A stretch of 19,148 nucleotides of DNA, taken from the NCBI GenBank assembly GCA_023422695.1, contig JAFAGN010000086.1, positions 1-19,148 on the forward strand, in the 5' to 3' direction. The notes beneath the pieces are model-generated. The model was not told the DNA's origin and made no database searches. It worked only from the letters and a program-made list of their open reading frames with translations. The stretch is from Pseudomonadota bacterium. Lineage in GTDB: Bacteria; Pseudomonadota; Alphaproteobacteria; Sphingomonadales; Sphingomonadaceae. Position numbers and translations under genes: made by a program. Shown in pieces: positions 1 to 5,757 of this stretch (position 1 is its first letter; the number at the start of each line of letters is the position of its first letter).

Positions 1-18
1 TATGTGAATAAGAGACAG
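1..18 (+). other. Probable Tn5/Nextera mosaic-end adapter remnant at contig edge
   Basis: The first 18 bases match the last 18 bases of the 19-base Tn5 mosaic end (AGATGTGTATAAGAGACAG) at 16 positions; positions 1 and 7 differ. The match starts exactly at the window edge and ends where the bioB reading frame starts to look like protein. It also brings an in-frame TAA (9-11) into what would be the N-terminal part of BioB. I read it as untrimmed library adapter and not genomic DNA. A chance match is possible but unlikely at this position and length. Confidence 0.85.
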
Positions 19-20
19 GC

Positions 21-1028
21 GACCAAGTTCGCCGCGACTGGACCCGCGAAGAAATTGCGGAGCTGTTCGACCTGCCGTTCGACGAGCTGATGTGGGAAGC
101 GCAAAGCGTCCACCGGCGCCACCATGCGCGCGGCGAGATTCAGCTGTGCACCCTGCTCAGCATCAAGACGGGCGGCTGCGTCGAGGATTGCGGTTATTGC
201 TCGCAATCCAAGAGCGCCGACAGCGGGCTGAAGGCCACGAAGCTGATGGATGTGCGCGCGGTGCTGCAAGCCGCGGCGCAGGCGAAGGATTCGGGCTCGA
301 AGCGCTTCTGCATGGGCGCCGCGTGGCGCAACCCCAAGGACCGCGACATGCCCGCGATCGTCGAAATGGTCGAAGGCGTGCGCGCGATGGGCATGGAAAC
401 GTGCATGACGCTGGGGATGCTGAGCAAGGAGCAGGCGCAGCAGCTCGCGGTAGCGGGGCTCGATTATTACAACCACAACATCGACACCTCGCCGGAAAAT
501 TACGGCAATGTCATCACGACGCGGACGTTCCAGGAGCGGCTCGATACGCTGGAAGAAGTCCGCAGCGCGGGGATCAATGTGTGCAGCGGCGGGATTGTCG
601 GCATGGGCGAGACGCGCGCCGACCGCGTCGGCTTTATCCATGCGCTCGCGACCCTGCCCGAACATCCGGGCAGCGTGCCGATCAACGCGCTGGTGCCGGT
701 GAAGGGGACTGTGCTCGGCGACATGCTGGCGGACACCCCGCTGGCGAAGATCGACGACATTGAGTTCGTCCGCACCATCGCGGTCGCGCGCATCACGATG
801 CCGATGAGCATGGTGCGGCTGAGCGCGGGGCGCGAGAGTATGTCGGAGGCGACGCAGGCGCTGTGCTTCATGGCAGGCGCGAACAGCATCTTTACCGGCG
901 ACAAGCTGCTGACGACGGCGAACGCCGGCGACAGCAAGGACGCGGCGTTGTTCGCGAAGCTGGGGCTAAAGGCGATGGAAGGTGAAGAGCCGATGCGGCA
1001 GGCGGCGCAGATGGAGGCGGCGGAGTGA
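21..1028 (+). CDS. bioB: Biotin synthase BioB, 5'-partial
   Basis: Radical SAM enzyme that inserts sulfur into dethiobiotin, the last step of biotin synthesis. The frame is open from 21, the first full codon after the adapter remnant, and gives 335 residues. Numbered from that codon, the radical-SAM cysteines fall at 53, 57 and 60 (CVEDCGYC) and the [2Fe-2S] cysteines at 97 and 128. A further Cys lies in NVCSGGIVGMGE and the cluster Arg in VRLSAGR. These match the E. coli BioB ligands, and residues 7-8 (WT) also align with E. coli, so only a few N-terminal residues are missing. The ATG at 90 is internal: the codons before it (RRDWTREEIAELFDLPFDEL) are clearly BioB-like. The true start lies outside the window. 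The gene overlaps the next one by 4 bases. It is not a pseudogene; the loss is an assembly-edge effect. Confidence 0.95.
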   Translation, partial: DQVRRDWTREEIAELFDLPFDELMWEAQSVHRRHHARGEIQLCTLLSIKTGGCVEDCGYCSQSKSADSGLKATKLMDVRAVLQAAAQAKDSGSKRFCMGAAWRNPKDRDMPAIVEMVEGVRAMGMETCMTLGMLSKEQAQQLAVAGLDYYNHNIDTSPENYGNVITTRTFQERLDTLEEVRSAGINVCSGGIVGMGETRADRVGFIHALATLPEHPGSVPINALVPVKGTVLGDMLADTPLAKIDDIEFVRTIAVARITMPMSMVRLSAGRESMSEATQALCFMAGANSIFTGDKLLTTANAGDSKDAALFAKLGLKAMEGEEPMRQAAQMEAAE

Positions 1029-1417
1029 TCCTGGCCGTGCTCCTGATGCTCGGCACCGCGGCTGATGATCCGCCGATCGATTGCGACAACCAGCGCTATC
1101 AGGTCGAGATGAACTATTGCGCGGGCAAGGAATATGAGGTCGCCGACGCCGCCATGAACGCGGAGTGGAAGCTGACCGTCGCGGCGATGCGCGAGCGCGA
1201 CAAGCATATCGACCGCGCATATGACAGCCAGCCGACGCATGACGCGACGTTGCTGGCATCGCAGCGGGCGTGGCTGACCTATCGCGACCAGCAATGTTTG
1301 AACGAAAGTTTTGCGGCACGCGGCGGCAGCATGGCGCCGATGCTGCACAGCGGCTGCATGGCGCGGCTGACCAAGGCGCGGACCGCCGAACTCCAGGCAC
1401 TTGTCGAGGAATATTGA
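1025..1417 (+). CDS. DUF1311/LprI-N-like secreted small protein
   Basis: Predicted exported protein of 130 residues related to the LprI N-terminal (DUF1311) family, some members of which inhibit lysozyme; the function here is unknown. A short hydrophobic N-terminus (ILAVLLMLG) is followed by a plausible signal-peptidase site near residues 11-13. No lipobox is visible, so a periplasmic location is inferred. Four cysteines (C20, C32, C91, C111) could form two disulfides. The family hallmark SQRAWLTYRDQQC is at 79-91. The GTG start at 1025 overlaps the bioB stop as GTGA, with GGAGG at 1013-1017 seven bases upstream. The stop shares one base with the pccA ATG (TGATG). The gene is therefore translationally coupled on both sides and sits between two biotin-related genes, although nothing in its sequence suggests biotin binding. 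Confidence 0.8.
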   Translation: MILAVLLMLGTAADDPPIDCDNQRYQVEMNYCAGKEYEVADAAMNAEWKLTVAAMRERDKHIDRAYDSQPTHDATLLASQRAWLTYRDQQCLNESFAARGGSMAPMLHSGCMARLTKARTAELQALVEEY

Positions 1418-3423
1418 TGTTCAAGAAAATCCTGATCGCCAACCGCGGCGAAATCGCCTGCCGCGTCATCAAGACCGCGCGCCGCATGGGCATCGCGACC
1501 GTCGCCGTCTATTCGGACGCCGACGCGCGCGCGCCCTTTGTGCAGATGGCGGACGAAGCCGTGCATATCGGCGCGTCGCCCGCGTCCGAATCCTATCTGA
1601 TCGCCGACAAGATCATCGCCGCGTGCAAGCAAACCGGCGCCGAGGCGGTGCATCCGGGCTATGGCTTCCTATCCGAACGCACCAGCTTTGCCGAGGCGCT
1701 GGCCAAGGAAAATATCGCCTTCATCGGTCCGCCGGTGAACGCGATCGCCGCGATGGGCGACAAGATCGAGTCGAAGAAGCTGGCGAAGGAAGCGGGGGTC
1801 AATGTCGTCCCGGGCTTCGTCGGCGAGATCCGCGACACCGAACATGCAGTCGAGATCAGCAACGAGATCGGCTATCCGGTGATGATGAAGGCGTCGGCGG
1901 GCGGCGGCGGCAAGGGGATGCGGCTCGCCTATGACGAAAAGGATGTCCGTGAGGGGTTTGAGGCGACGAAGCGCGAGGGGCTCAACAGCTTCGGCGACGA
2001 CCGTGTCTTTATCGAGAAGTTCATCCTGAATCCGCGCCACATCGAAATCCAAATCCTTGGCGACCAGCACGGCAATGTGCTCTATTTGAACGAGCGCGAA
2101 TGTTCGATTCAGCGCCGCCACCAGAAGGTGGTCGAGGAAGCGCCGTCGCCGTTCGTCACCGACAAGATGCGCAAAGCGATGGGCGAGCAGTGCGTCGCGC
2201 TGTCGAAAGCCGTTGGCTATTACAGCGCGGGTACGGTCGAGCTGATCGTGTCGGGTGCCGATCCGACGGGCGAGAGCTTCTACTTCCTCGAAATGAACAC
2301 GCGCCTGCAGGTCGAGCATCCGGTGACCGAGGCGATCACCGGCATCGACCTGGTCGAGCAGATGATCCGCGTTGCGGCGGGCGAGAAGCTCGCGATGACG
2401 CAAGACGACATCAAGATCGACGGCTGGGCGATCGAAAACCGCGTCTATGCCGAAGATCCGTACCGCGGCTTCCTGCCCTCGACGGGGCGGCTGGTGCGCT
2501 ACCGTACCCCGGTCCCGGCGTGGAAGGGCGATGAGCGCGGGGTCGACGGCGTGCGCGTCGACGCGGGGGTCGAGGAGGGCGGCGAAGTGTCGATCTTCTA
2601 CGACCCGATGATCGCCAAGCTGGTGACGTGGGGCAAGACGCGCGACGAAGCCGCCGACCTGCAGATCGCGGCGCTCGACCGCTTCGAGCTCGAAGGGCTC
2701 GGCCACAATATCGACTTCGTCTCGGCGATCATGCAGCACCCGCGCTTCCGCTCGGGCGAGCTGACGACGGGCTTTATCGCCGAGGAATATCCCGAGGGTT
2801 TCCACGGCGCGCCGGCGGATGAAGCGGTGACGCGCGCGCTCGCGGCGATCGCGGGCTTCATGGCGAGCGCCGAGGCCGATCGTGCGCGGCGCACCGACGG
2901 CCAGCTCGGCGACCGGCTCGAGCCGCCCGCGAAGTGGCAGGTGACGATCGGCGGCACGAGCCACAAGGTGAAGGTCGGCCACAAGCATATCAAGGTCGAT
3001 GGCGACAAGGTCGACATCGCGCTGGAATACACACCGGGCGACCGGCTGGTGGTGGCCGAGATCGACGACAGCGAGCTGGCGGTGAAGGTCGCCAAGACGC
3101 GCACGGGCTGGAAGATGACGACGCGCGGGCGCATCCATGACGTGCGCGTGTTGCCGTGGCATGTCGCGCCGCTGGCGTCGCACATGATCGAGAAGATCCC
3201 GCCCGACCTGTCGAAATTCCTCATCTGCCCGATGCCGGGCCTGCTTGTCGCGCTGCACGTCGGTGAAGGCGACAAGGTCGAGGCGGGCCAGCCGCTCGCG
3301 ACGGTCGAGGCGATGAAGATGGAAAATATCCTCCGCGCCGAGAAGGCGGGGACGGTCAAGACCGTCAACGCGGCGCAAGGCGACAGCCTGGCGGTCGATG
3401 CGGTGATTTTGGAGATGGAGTGA
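1417..3423 (+). CDS. pccA: Propionyl-CoA carboxylase alpha subunit (biotin carboxylase + BCCP)
   Basis: 668 residues. Carboxylates its own biotin with ATP and bicarbonate, then hands the carboxyl to the beta subunit, which makes methylmalonyl-CoA from propionyl-CoA. Order: biotin carboxylase N-domain (KKILIANRGEIACRVI at 3-18), ATP-grasp domain with the Gly-rich loop KASAGGGGKGMR at 158-169 and the active-site stretch EMNTRLQVEHPVTE at 292-305, biotin carboxylase C-domain (about 335-445), a linker or BT-like domain that holds alpha to beta (about 500-600), and a C-terminal biotinyl domain with EAMKMEN, where the biotinylated Lys is K634. The length and the C-terminal FLICPMPG segment fit PccA better than AccC (about 450 residues, no biotinyl domain) or methylcrotonyl-CoA carboxylase alpha. 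The ATG at 1417 has AGGA six bases upstream; the open frame back to 1270 only overlaps the preceding gene. The beta subunit is not in the window. Confidence 0.92.
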   Translation: MFKKILIANRGEIACRVIKTARRMGIATVAVYSDADARAPFVQMADEAVHIGASPASESYLIADKIIAACKQTGAEAVHPGYGFLSERTSFAEALAKENIAFIGPPVNAIAAMGDKIESKKLAKEAGVNVVPGFVGEIRDTEHAVEISNEIGYPVMMKASAGGGGKGMRLAYDEKDVREGFEATKREGLNSFGDDRVFIEKFILNPRHIEIQILGDQHGNVLYLNERECSIQRRHQKVVEEAPSPFVTDKMRKAMGEQCVALSKAVGYYSAGTVELIVSGADPTGESFYFLEMNTRLQVEHPVTEAITGIDLVEQMIRVAAGEKLAMTQDDIKIDGWAIENRVYAEDPYRGFLPSTGRLVRYRTPVPAWKGDERGVDGVRVDAGVEEGGEVSIFYDPMIAKLVTWGKTRDEAADLQIAALDRFELEGLGHNIDFVSAIMQHPRFRSGELTTGFIAEEYPEGFHGAPADEAVTRALAAIAGFMASAEADRARRTDGQLGDRLEPPAKWQVTIGGTSHKVKVGHKHIKVDGDKVDIALEYTPGDRLVVAEIDDSELAVKVAKTRTGWKMTTRGRIHDVRVLPWHVAPLASHMIEKIPPDLSKFLICPMPGLLVALHVGEGDKVEAGQPLATVEAMKMENILRAEKAGTVKTVNAAQGDSLAVDAVILEME

Positions 3424-3428
3424 TCCCC

Positions 3429-3526
3429 CAACTCCGTTCGTGCTGAGCTTGTCGAAGCACCGCCCTTTCTTCTACGGCGTTGAAGTGAAGAACGGCCCTT
3501 CGACAAGCTCAGGGCGAACGGAGTTG
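3429..3526. repeat. Palindromic intergenic repeat, family A (GAGCTTGTCGAAG core)
   Basis: Arms 3429-3462 and 3493-3526 are reverse complements at 30 of 34 positions, around a loop of about 30 bases. The core words are GAGCTTGTCGAAG on the left and CTTCGACAAGCTC on the right. The element fills almost the whole pccA-csaA gap. The RNA could fold into a long hairpin, but no U-run follows, so it is not a classic terminator. I recognise the core as a type repeated in sphingomonad genomes; this is from memory, not from a search. Confidence 0.85.
3520..3523 (+). promoter_or_regulatory. Ribosome binding site GGAG inside the repeat arm
   Basis: GGAG at 3520-3523 lies eight bases before the TTG start at 3532 and is part of the right arm of the palindromic repeat. 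AAGGA at 3527-3531 touches the start codon and is too close to act as a normal Shine-Dalgarno. If the repeat hairpin forms in the mRNA, GGAG would be base-paired. Confidence 0.5.
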
Positions 3527-3531
3527 AAGGA

Positions 3532-3903
3532 TTGCACGTTAATCACGACAATGACGCAGGTGCGGCGTCCGAAATCACCTTCGACGATTTCCTCCGCGTC
3601 GACATCCGCATCGGTACGATCGTCGAGGCCGCGCCCTTCCCCGAAGCGCGCAAGCCCGCATTCAAGCTGAAGATCGACTTCGGCCCGGCAGTCGGCGTGA
3701 AGAAAAGCAGCGCGCAGATCGTCGATCGCTACGCGCTGGACGACCTCATCGGGCGACAGGTCGCCGCGGTGGTCAACTTCCCGCCGCGTCAGATCGGCAA
3801 ATTTCTGTCCGAGGTGCTGACGCTTGGTTTTGCGGATGAGCAGGGCGCAGTGATCCTTTTCGCGCCCGATGTGCCGGTTCCGAACGGATCGCGGCTATTT
3901 TGA
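3532..3903 (+). CDS. csaA: CsaA-like tRNA-binding protein
   Basis: 123 residues. A small OB-fold protein of the tRNA_bind family, related to CsaA, which has been described as an export-associated chaperone that binds tRNA; its cellular role is not settled. Family features are visible: DDFLRVDIRIGTIVEA near residues 18-33, PEARKPAFKLKIDFG, then GVKKSSAQI, the dimer-face segment VVNFPPRQIGKFLSEVLTLG, and the C-terminal PDVPVPNGSRLF. The only usable in-frame start is TTG at 3532, because a TGA lies in frame at 3481 and no ATG or GTG follows it. This leaves about 12 extra residues before the conserved domain. The gene is 108 bases after pccA and may be read from the same transcript through the repeat. 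Family call is firm; the exact start is less so. Confidence 0.85.
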   Translation: MHVNHDNDAGAASEITFDDFLRVDIRIGTIVEAAPFPEARKPAFKLKIDFGPAVGVKKSSAQIVDRYALDDLIGRQVAAVVNFPPRQIGKFLSEVLTLGFADEQGAVILFAPDVPVPNGSRLF

Positions 3904-3909
3904 CGCCAT

Positions 3910-3985
3910 CGTCATCGCGAGCGTAGCGAAGCCATCCAGAGTAGCGTAAACCGCTCTGGATTGCTTCGCTACGCTCGCAATGACG
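3910..3985. repeat. Palindromic intergenic repeat, family B (GCGAGCGTAGCGAAG core)
   Basis: Arms 3910-3941 and 3954-3985 are reverse complements at 30 of 32 positions with a 12-base loop. The core is GCGAGCGTAGCGAAG. The element starts seven bases after the csaA stop and fills most of the gap to the MAPEG gene. A second, incomplete copy with the same core ends the window (19121-19148). The hairpin would be very stable but has no U-run after it. Confidence 0.9.
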
Positions 3986-4015
3986 GGCGACGATGAAGTT
4001 TGGGGGAGAAATCAA

Positions 4016-4423
4016 ATGACCTTGCCAGTAACCGCCTTTGTCGGCGCGGTGTGTGCGCTGCTGTTGTTGTTCACCGCGATGCTGACGGTGCGCCAGCGGC
4101 TGCGCCTGAAGGCGGCGTTCGGCGACCATGGCGATGCCAAGCTGATCGCGGCCAGCCGCAGTCACGGCAATCTCGCCGAACATGCGCCGATCGTCGTCAT
4201 CCTGCTCGGGTTGCTGGAAAGCGCGCGCGCCAATCATATGGCGCTGATGGTGATCGGGGCGCTGTTTCTGATCGGCCGCGTGGCGCATATCGTCGGGCTG
4301 CATGCCCCTATCGAGCCGGGCAAGCCGCCGGTGACGCGTCAGATCGGGGTTGCAGCGACGTGGATCACGCTGCTGGCGCTCGGTGGATGGACGTTGTGGA
4401 TGCTGGCGACGGTGAACTTGTAG
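4016..4423 (+). CDS. MAPEG family membrane protein
   Basis: 135 residues with about four hydrophobic helices, the size and layout of the MAPEG family (membrane-associated proteins in eicosanoid and glutathione metabolism). Bacterial members are usually inner-membrane proteins of unknown or glutathione-linked function. Helix 1 is near residues 5-22. The family signature region is SRSHGNLAEHAPIVVILLG (about 48-66), which carries the conserved N, E and P, and a conserved GRVAH follows in helix 3. The ATG at 4016 is preferred: it has GGAG at 4005-4008, seven bases upstream, and begins just before helix 1. An upstream in-frame ATG at 3980 lies inside the family B repeat and would add 12 unrelated residues. 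No neighbour points to a substrate. Confidence 0.85.
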   Translation: MTLPVTAFVGAVCALLLLFTAMLTVRQRLRLKAAFGDHGDAKLIAASRSHGNLAEHAPIVVILLGLLESARANHMALMVIGALFLIGRVAHIVGLHAPIEPGKPPVTRQIGVAATWITLLALGGWTLWMLATVNL

Positions 4424-4468
4424 CTGAGGGTAATCGCGGCTTTGGGGTGGAGAGCCGCCGTCTGGGCG

Positions 4469-4716
4469 AGAGAAGATTCGCGCAGAGTTCGCAGAGAACG
4501 CAGAGAAGATAGAGGGATTCACGCGGAGACGCGGAGACGCGGAGCTGAAGTCGTTGCCGATGATGGATCGTTTGATATCTCAGCGATCCACGCCCGTTTT
4601 GATGAGCGGCTGTGCCGCTCCTTCCTTCTTCTCCGCGGCTCCGCGGCTCCGCGTGATCAATCTTTTCGCTCTCTGCGTTCTCTGCGAACTCTTCGAACTC
4701 TGCGCGAATCTCTCTC
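4469..4716. repeat. Long inverted repeat, family C (CGCGGAG tandem words)
   Basis: This fills most of the 369-base gene-free gap 4424-4792. The left arm, about 4469-4544, contains CAGAGTTCGCAGAGAACGCA followed by three CGCGGAG words. The right arm, about 4631-4716, is its imperfect reverse complement with a roughly 10-base insertion (an extra TTCGAAGAG-like unit). A loop of about 85 bases lies between. Within each arm CGCGGAG recurs with an 8-9-base period, so the element combines a short tandem repeat with a large inverted repeat. A short open frame crosses it (4442-4756), but its translation is just the repeat. I see no promoter or RNA gene in the remainder of the gap. Confidence 0.8.
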
Positions 4717-4792
4717 CAGTATGAGCTCCCGCAGCCCGGCAGCTATTGGTCGTTAGCCGCCGTTCCGAGATGCAGCGCACTATGTCCAAACC

Positions 4793-5560
4793 TCAATCAT
4801 CGACCAACGCCACCGCCCGGATCCACCCGGCACTCGCGCGCTCGATCTTCACCGGGAAGCAGCTGAAGGTGAAACCGGTTGCCGGGATTGCCGCCAGATT
4901 GGTCAGTTTTTCGATCTGGTAATAAGGCCGGACGCGCCCGGCCTTGTGGCCTTCCCAGATGATCGACGGGTCGCGCGTTTCGGCCCAGCGGCGTGCGGTG
5001 TGGCTGAACGGCGCGTCCCAGCTCCACGCGTCGGTGCCGACGACCTGTACGCCGCGCTCCGTCAGGTACAGCGTCGCCTCGGCGCCCATGCCGCAGCCTT
5101 GGTCGGTGAAATTGTCGGTGCCATAGACCGCGCCCGACTGAACCAGCACGATATCGAACGGTCGCAGATCATGCCCGGTCCGCGCCAATTCCGTTTCGAC
5201 CTCGGCCCCGCTGATCACATGACCGTGCGGGCGGTCGGAGAAGTCGAGCTTCACGCCCGGGCGGAAGAACAGGTCGAGCGGGGCTTCGTCGATCGACCGG
5301 GCAGGGGAGGCGCCGCTGTCGGTGGTCGAATGATAATGCCAGGGCGCGTCCATATGGGTGCCGTTGTGGGTGCTGAGCGAGAGCATCTCGACCGCCCAGC
5401 CTTCGCCGTCGGGCAGGTCGTCGCGCGTCAGCCCGGGAAAGAATATCGCGATCTGCTCCCACGTATTTTCGTGGGTCATATAGGTGATCTGCGGCCGCAT
5501 CACCGGCGGGTCGGAGATAACGTCGTTGGTGATCGGGATCGAAAGGTCGATGAACTGCAT
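4793..5560 (-). CDS. Cyclase / kynurenine formamidase-like metal hydrolase
   Basis: 255 residues, cyclase family (PF04199), which includes bacterial kynurenine formamidase and isatin hydrolase. Members are soluble, metal-dependent hydrolases of amide or lactam bonds. The metal-binding motif HNGTHMDAPWH is at 65-75 (H65, H69, D71 and H75 fit HxGTHxDxPxH). The N-terminal MQFIDLSIPI and the later GTDAWSWD segment are also typical. The length is somewhat above that of KynB proteins (about 210) and nearer to generic cyclase-family proteins. ATG at 5560 is the start, because everything upstream in the open frame (to 5728) is repeat DNA. No clear Shine-Dalgarno precedes it. It is divergent from the MFS gene, so the transporter may carry its substrate; that is inference. 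No other kynurenine-pathway gene is present. Confidence 0.85.
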   Translation of the reverse strand: MQFIDLSIPITNDVISDPPVMRPQITYMTHENTWEQIAIFFPGLTRDDLPDGEGWAVEMLSLSTHNGTHMDAPWHYHSTTDSGASPARSIDEAPLDLFFRPGVKLDFSDRPHGHVISGAEVETELARTGHDLRPFDIVLVQSGAVYGTDNFTDQGCGMGAEATLYLTERGVQVVGTDAWSWDAPFSHTARRWAETRDPSIIWEGHKAGRVRPYYQIEKLTNLAAIPATGFTFSCFPVKIERASAGWIRAVALVDD

Positions 5561-5637
5561 GATCGCAGTCTGACACGAACGACGGTTCGCGCCAAGAAGG
5601 CTTGCGCGCCGCAGCGGTGCAACTAGACGTAGCGTAA

Positions 5638-5716
5638 CCGTTCGTGTCGAGCGAAGTCGAGACACGCCGTTCCGACGAAGCGTGCGCGGCATCTCGACTT
5701 CGCTCGATGCGAACGG
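5638..5716. repeat. Palindromic intergenic repeat, family D (TCGAGCGAAGTCGAGA core)
   Basis: Arms 5638-5662 and 5692-5716 are reverse complements at 23 of 25 positions, around a 29-base loop. The core is TCGAGCGAAGTCGAGA. The element lies in the 197-base space between the divergent cyclase and MFS genes, where both promoters would be expected, so it could end up in either 5' leader. Its ends share CCGTTCG/CGAACGG with the family A element at 3429-3526, which suggests related outer arms. Confidence 0.85.
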
Positions 5717-5757
5717 AAAAAAGATCAAGCCCGACCGGGTGGGGGAGCCAGAATTAT

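Noticed and set aside
21..90. bioB as a pseudogene with an in-frame stop
   Set aside because: The stop (9-11) is inside the adapter-like sequence; from 21 on the frame is intact and matches BioB.
3980..4015. Upstream ATG of the MAPEG gene at 3980
   Set aside because: It lies in the family B repeat arm and lacks a ribosome binding site, while ATG 4016 has GGAG at the right distance.
3429..4716. CRISPR array
   Set aside because: The repeats are palindromic pairs of different families, not regularly spaced direct repeats with unique spacers, and no cas gene is present.
4442..4756. Open frame of about 100 codons in the MAPEG-cyclase gap
   Set aside because: It consists almost wholly of the family C inverted repeat (LRSLRTLRTLRE-like periodic translation) and has no ribosome binding site.
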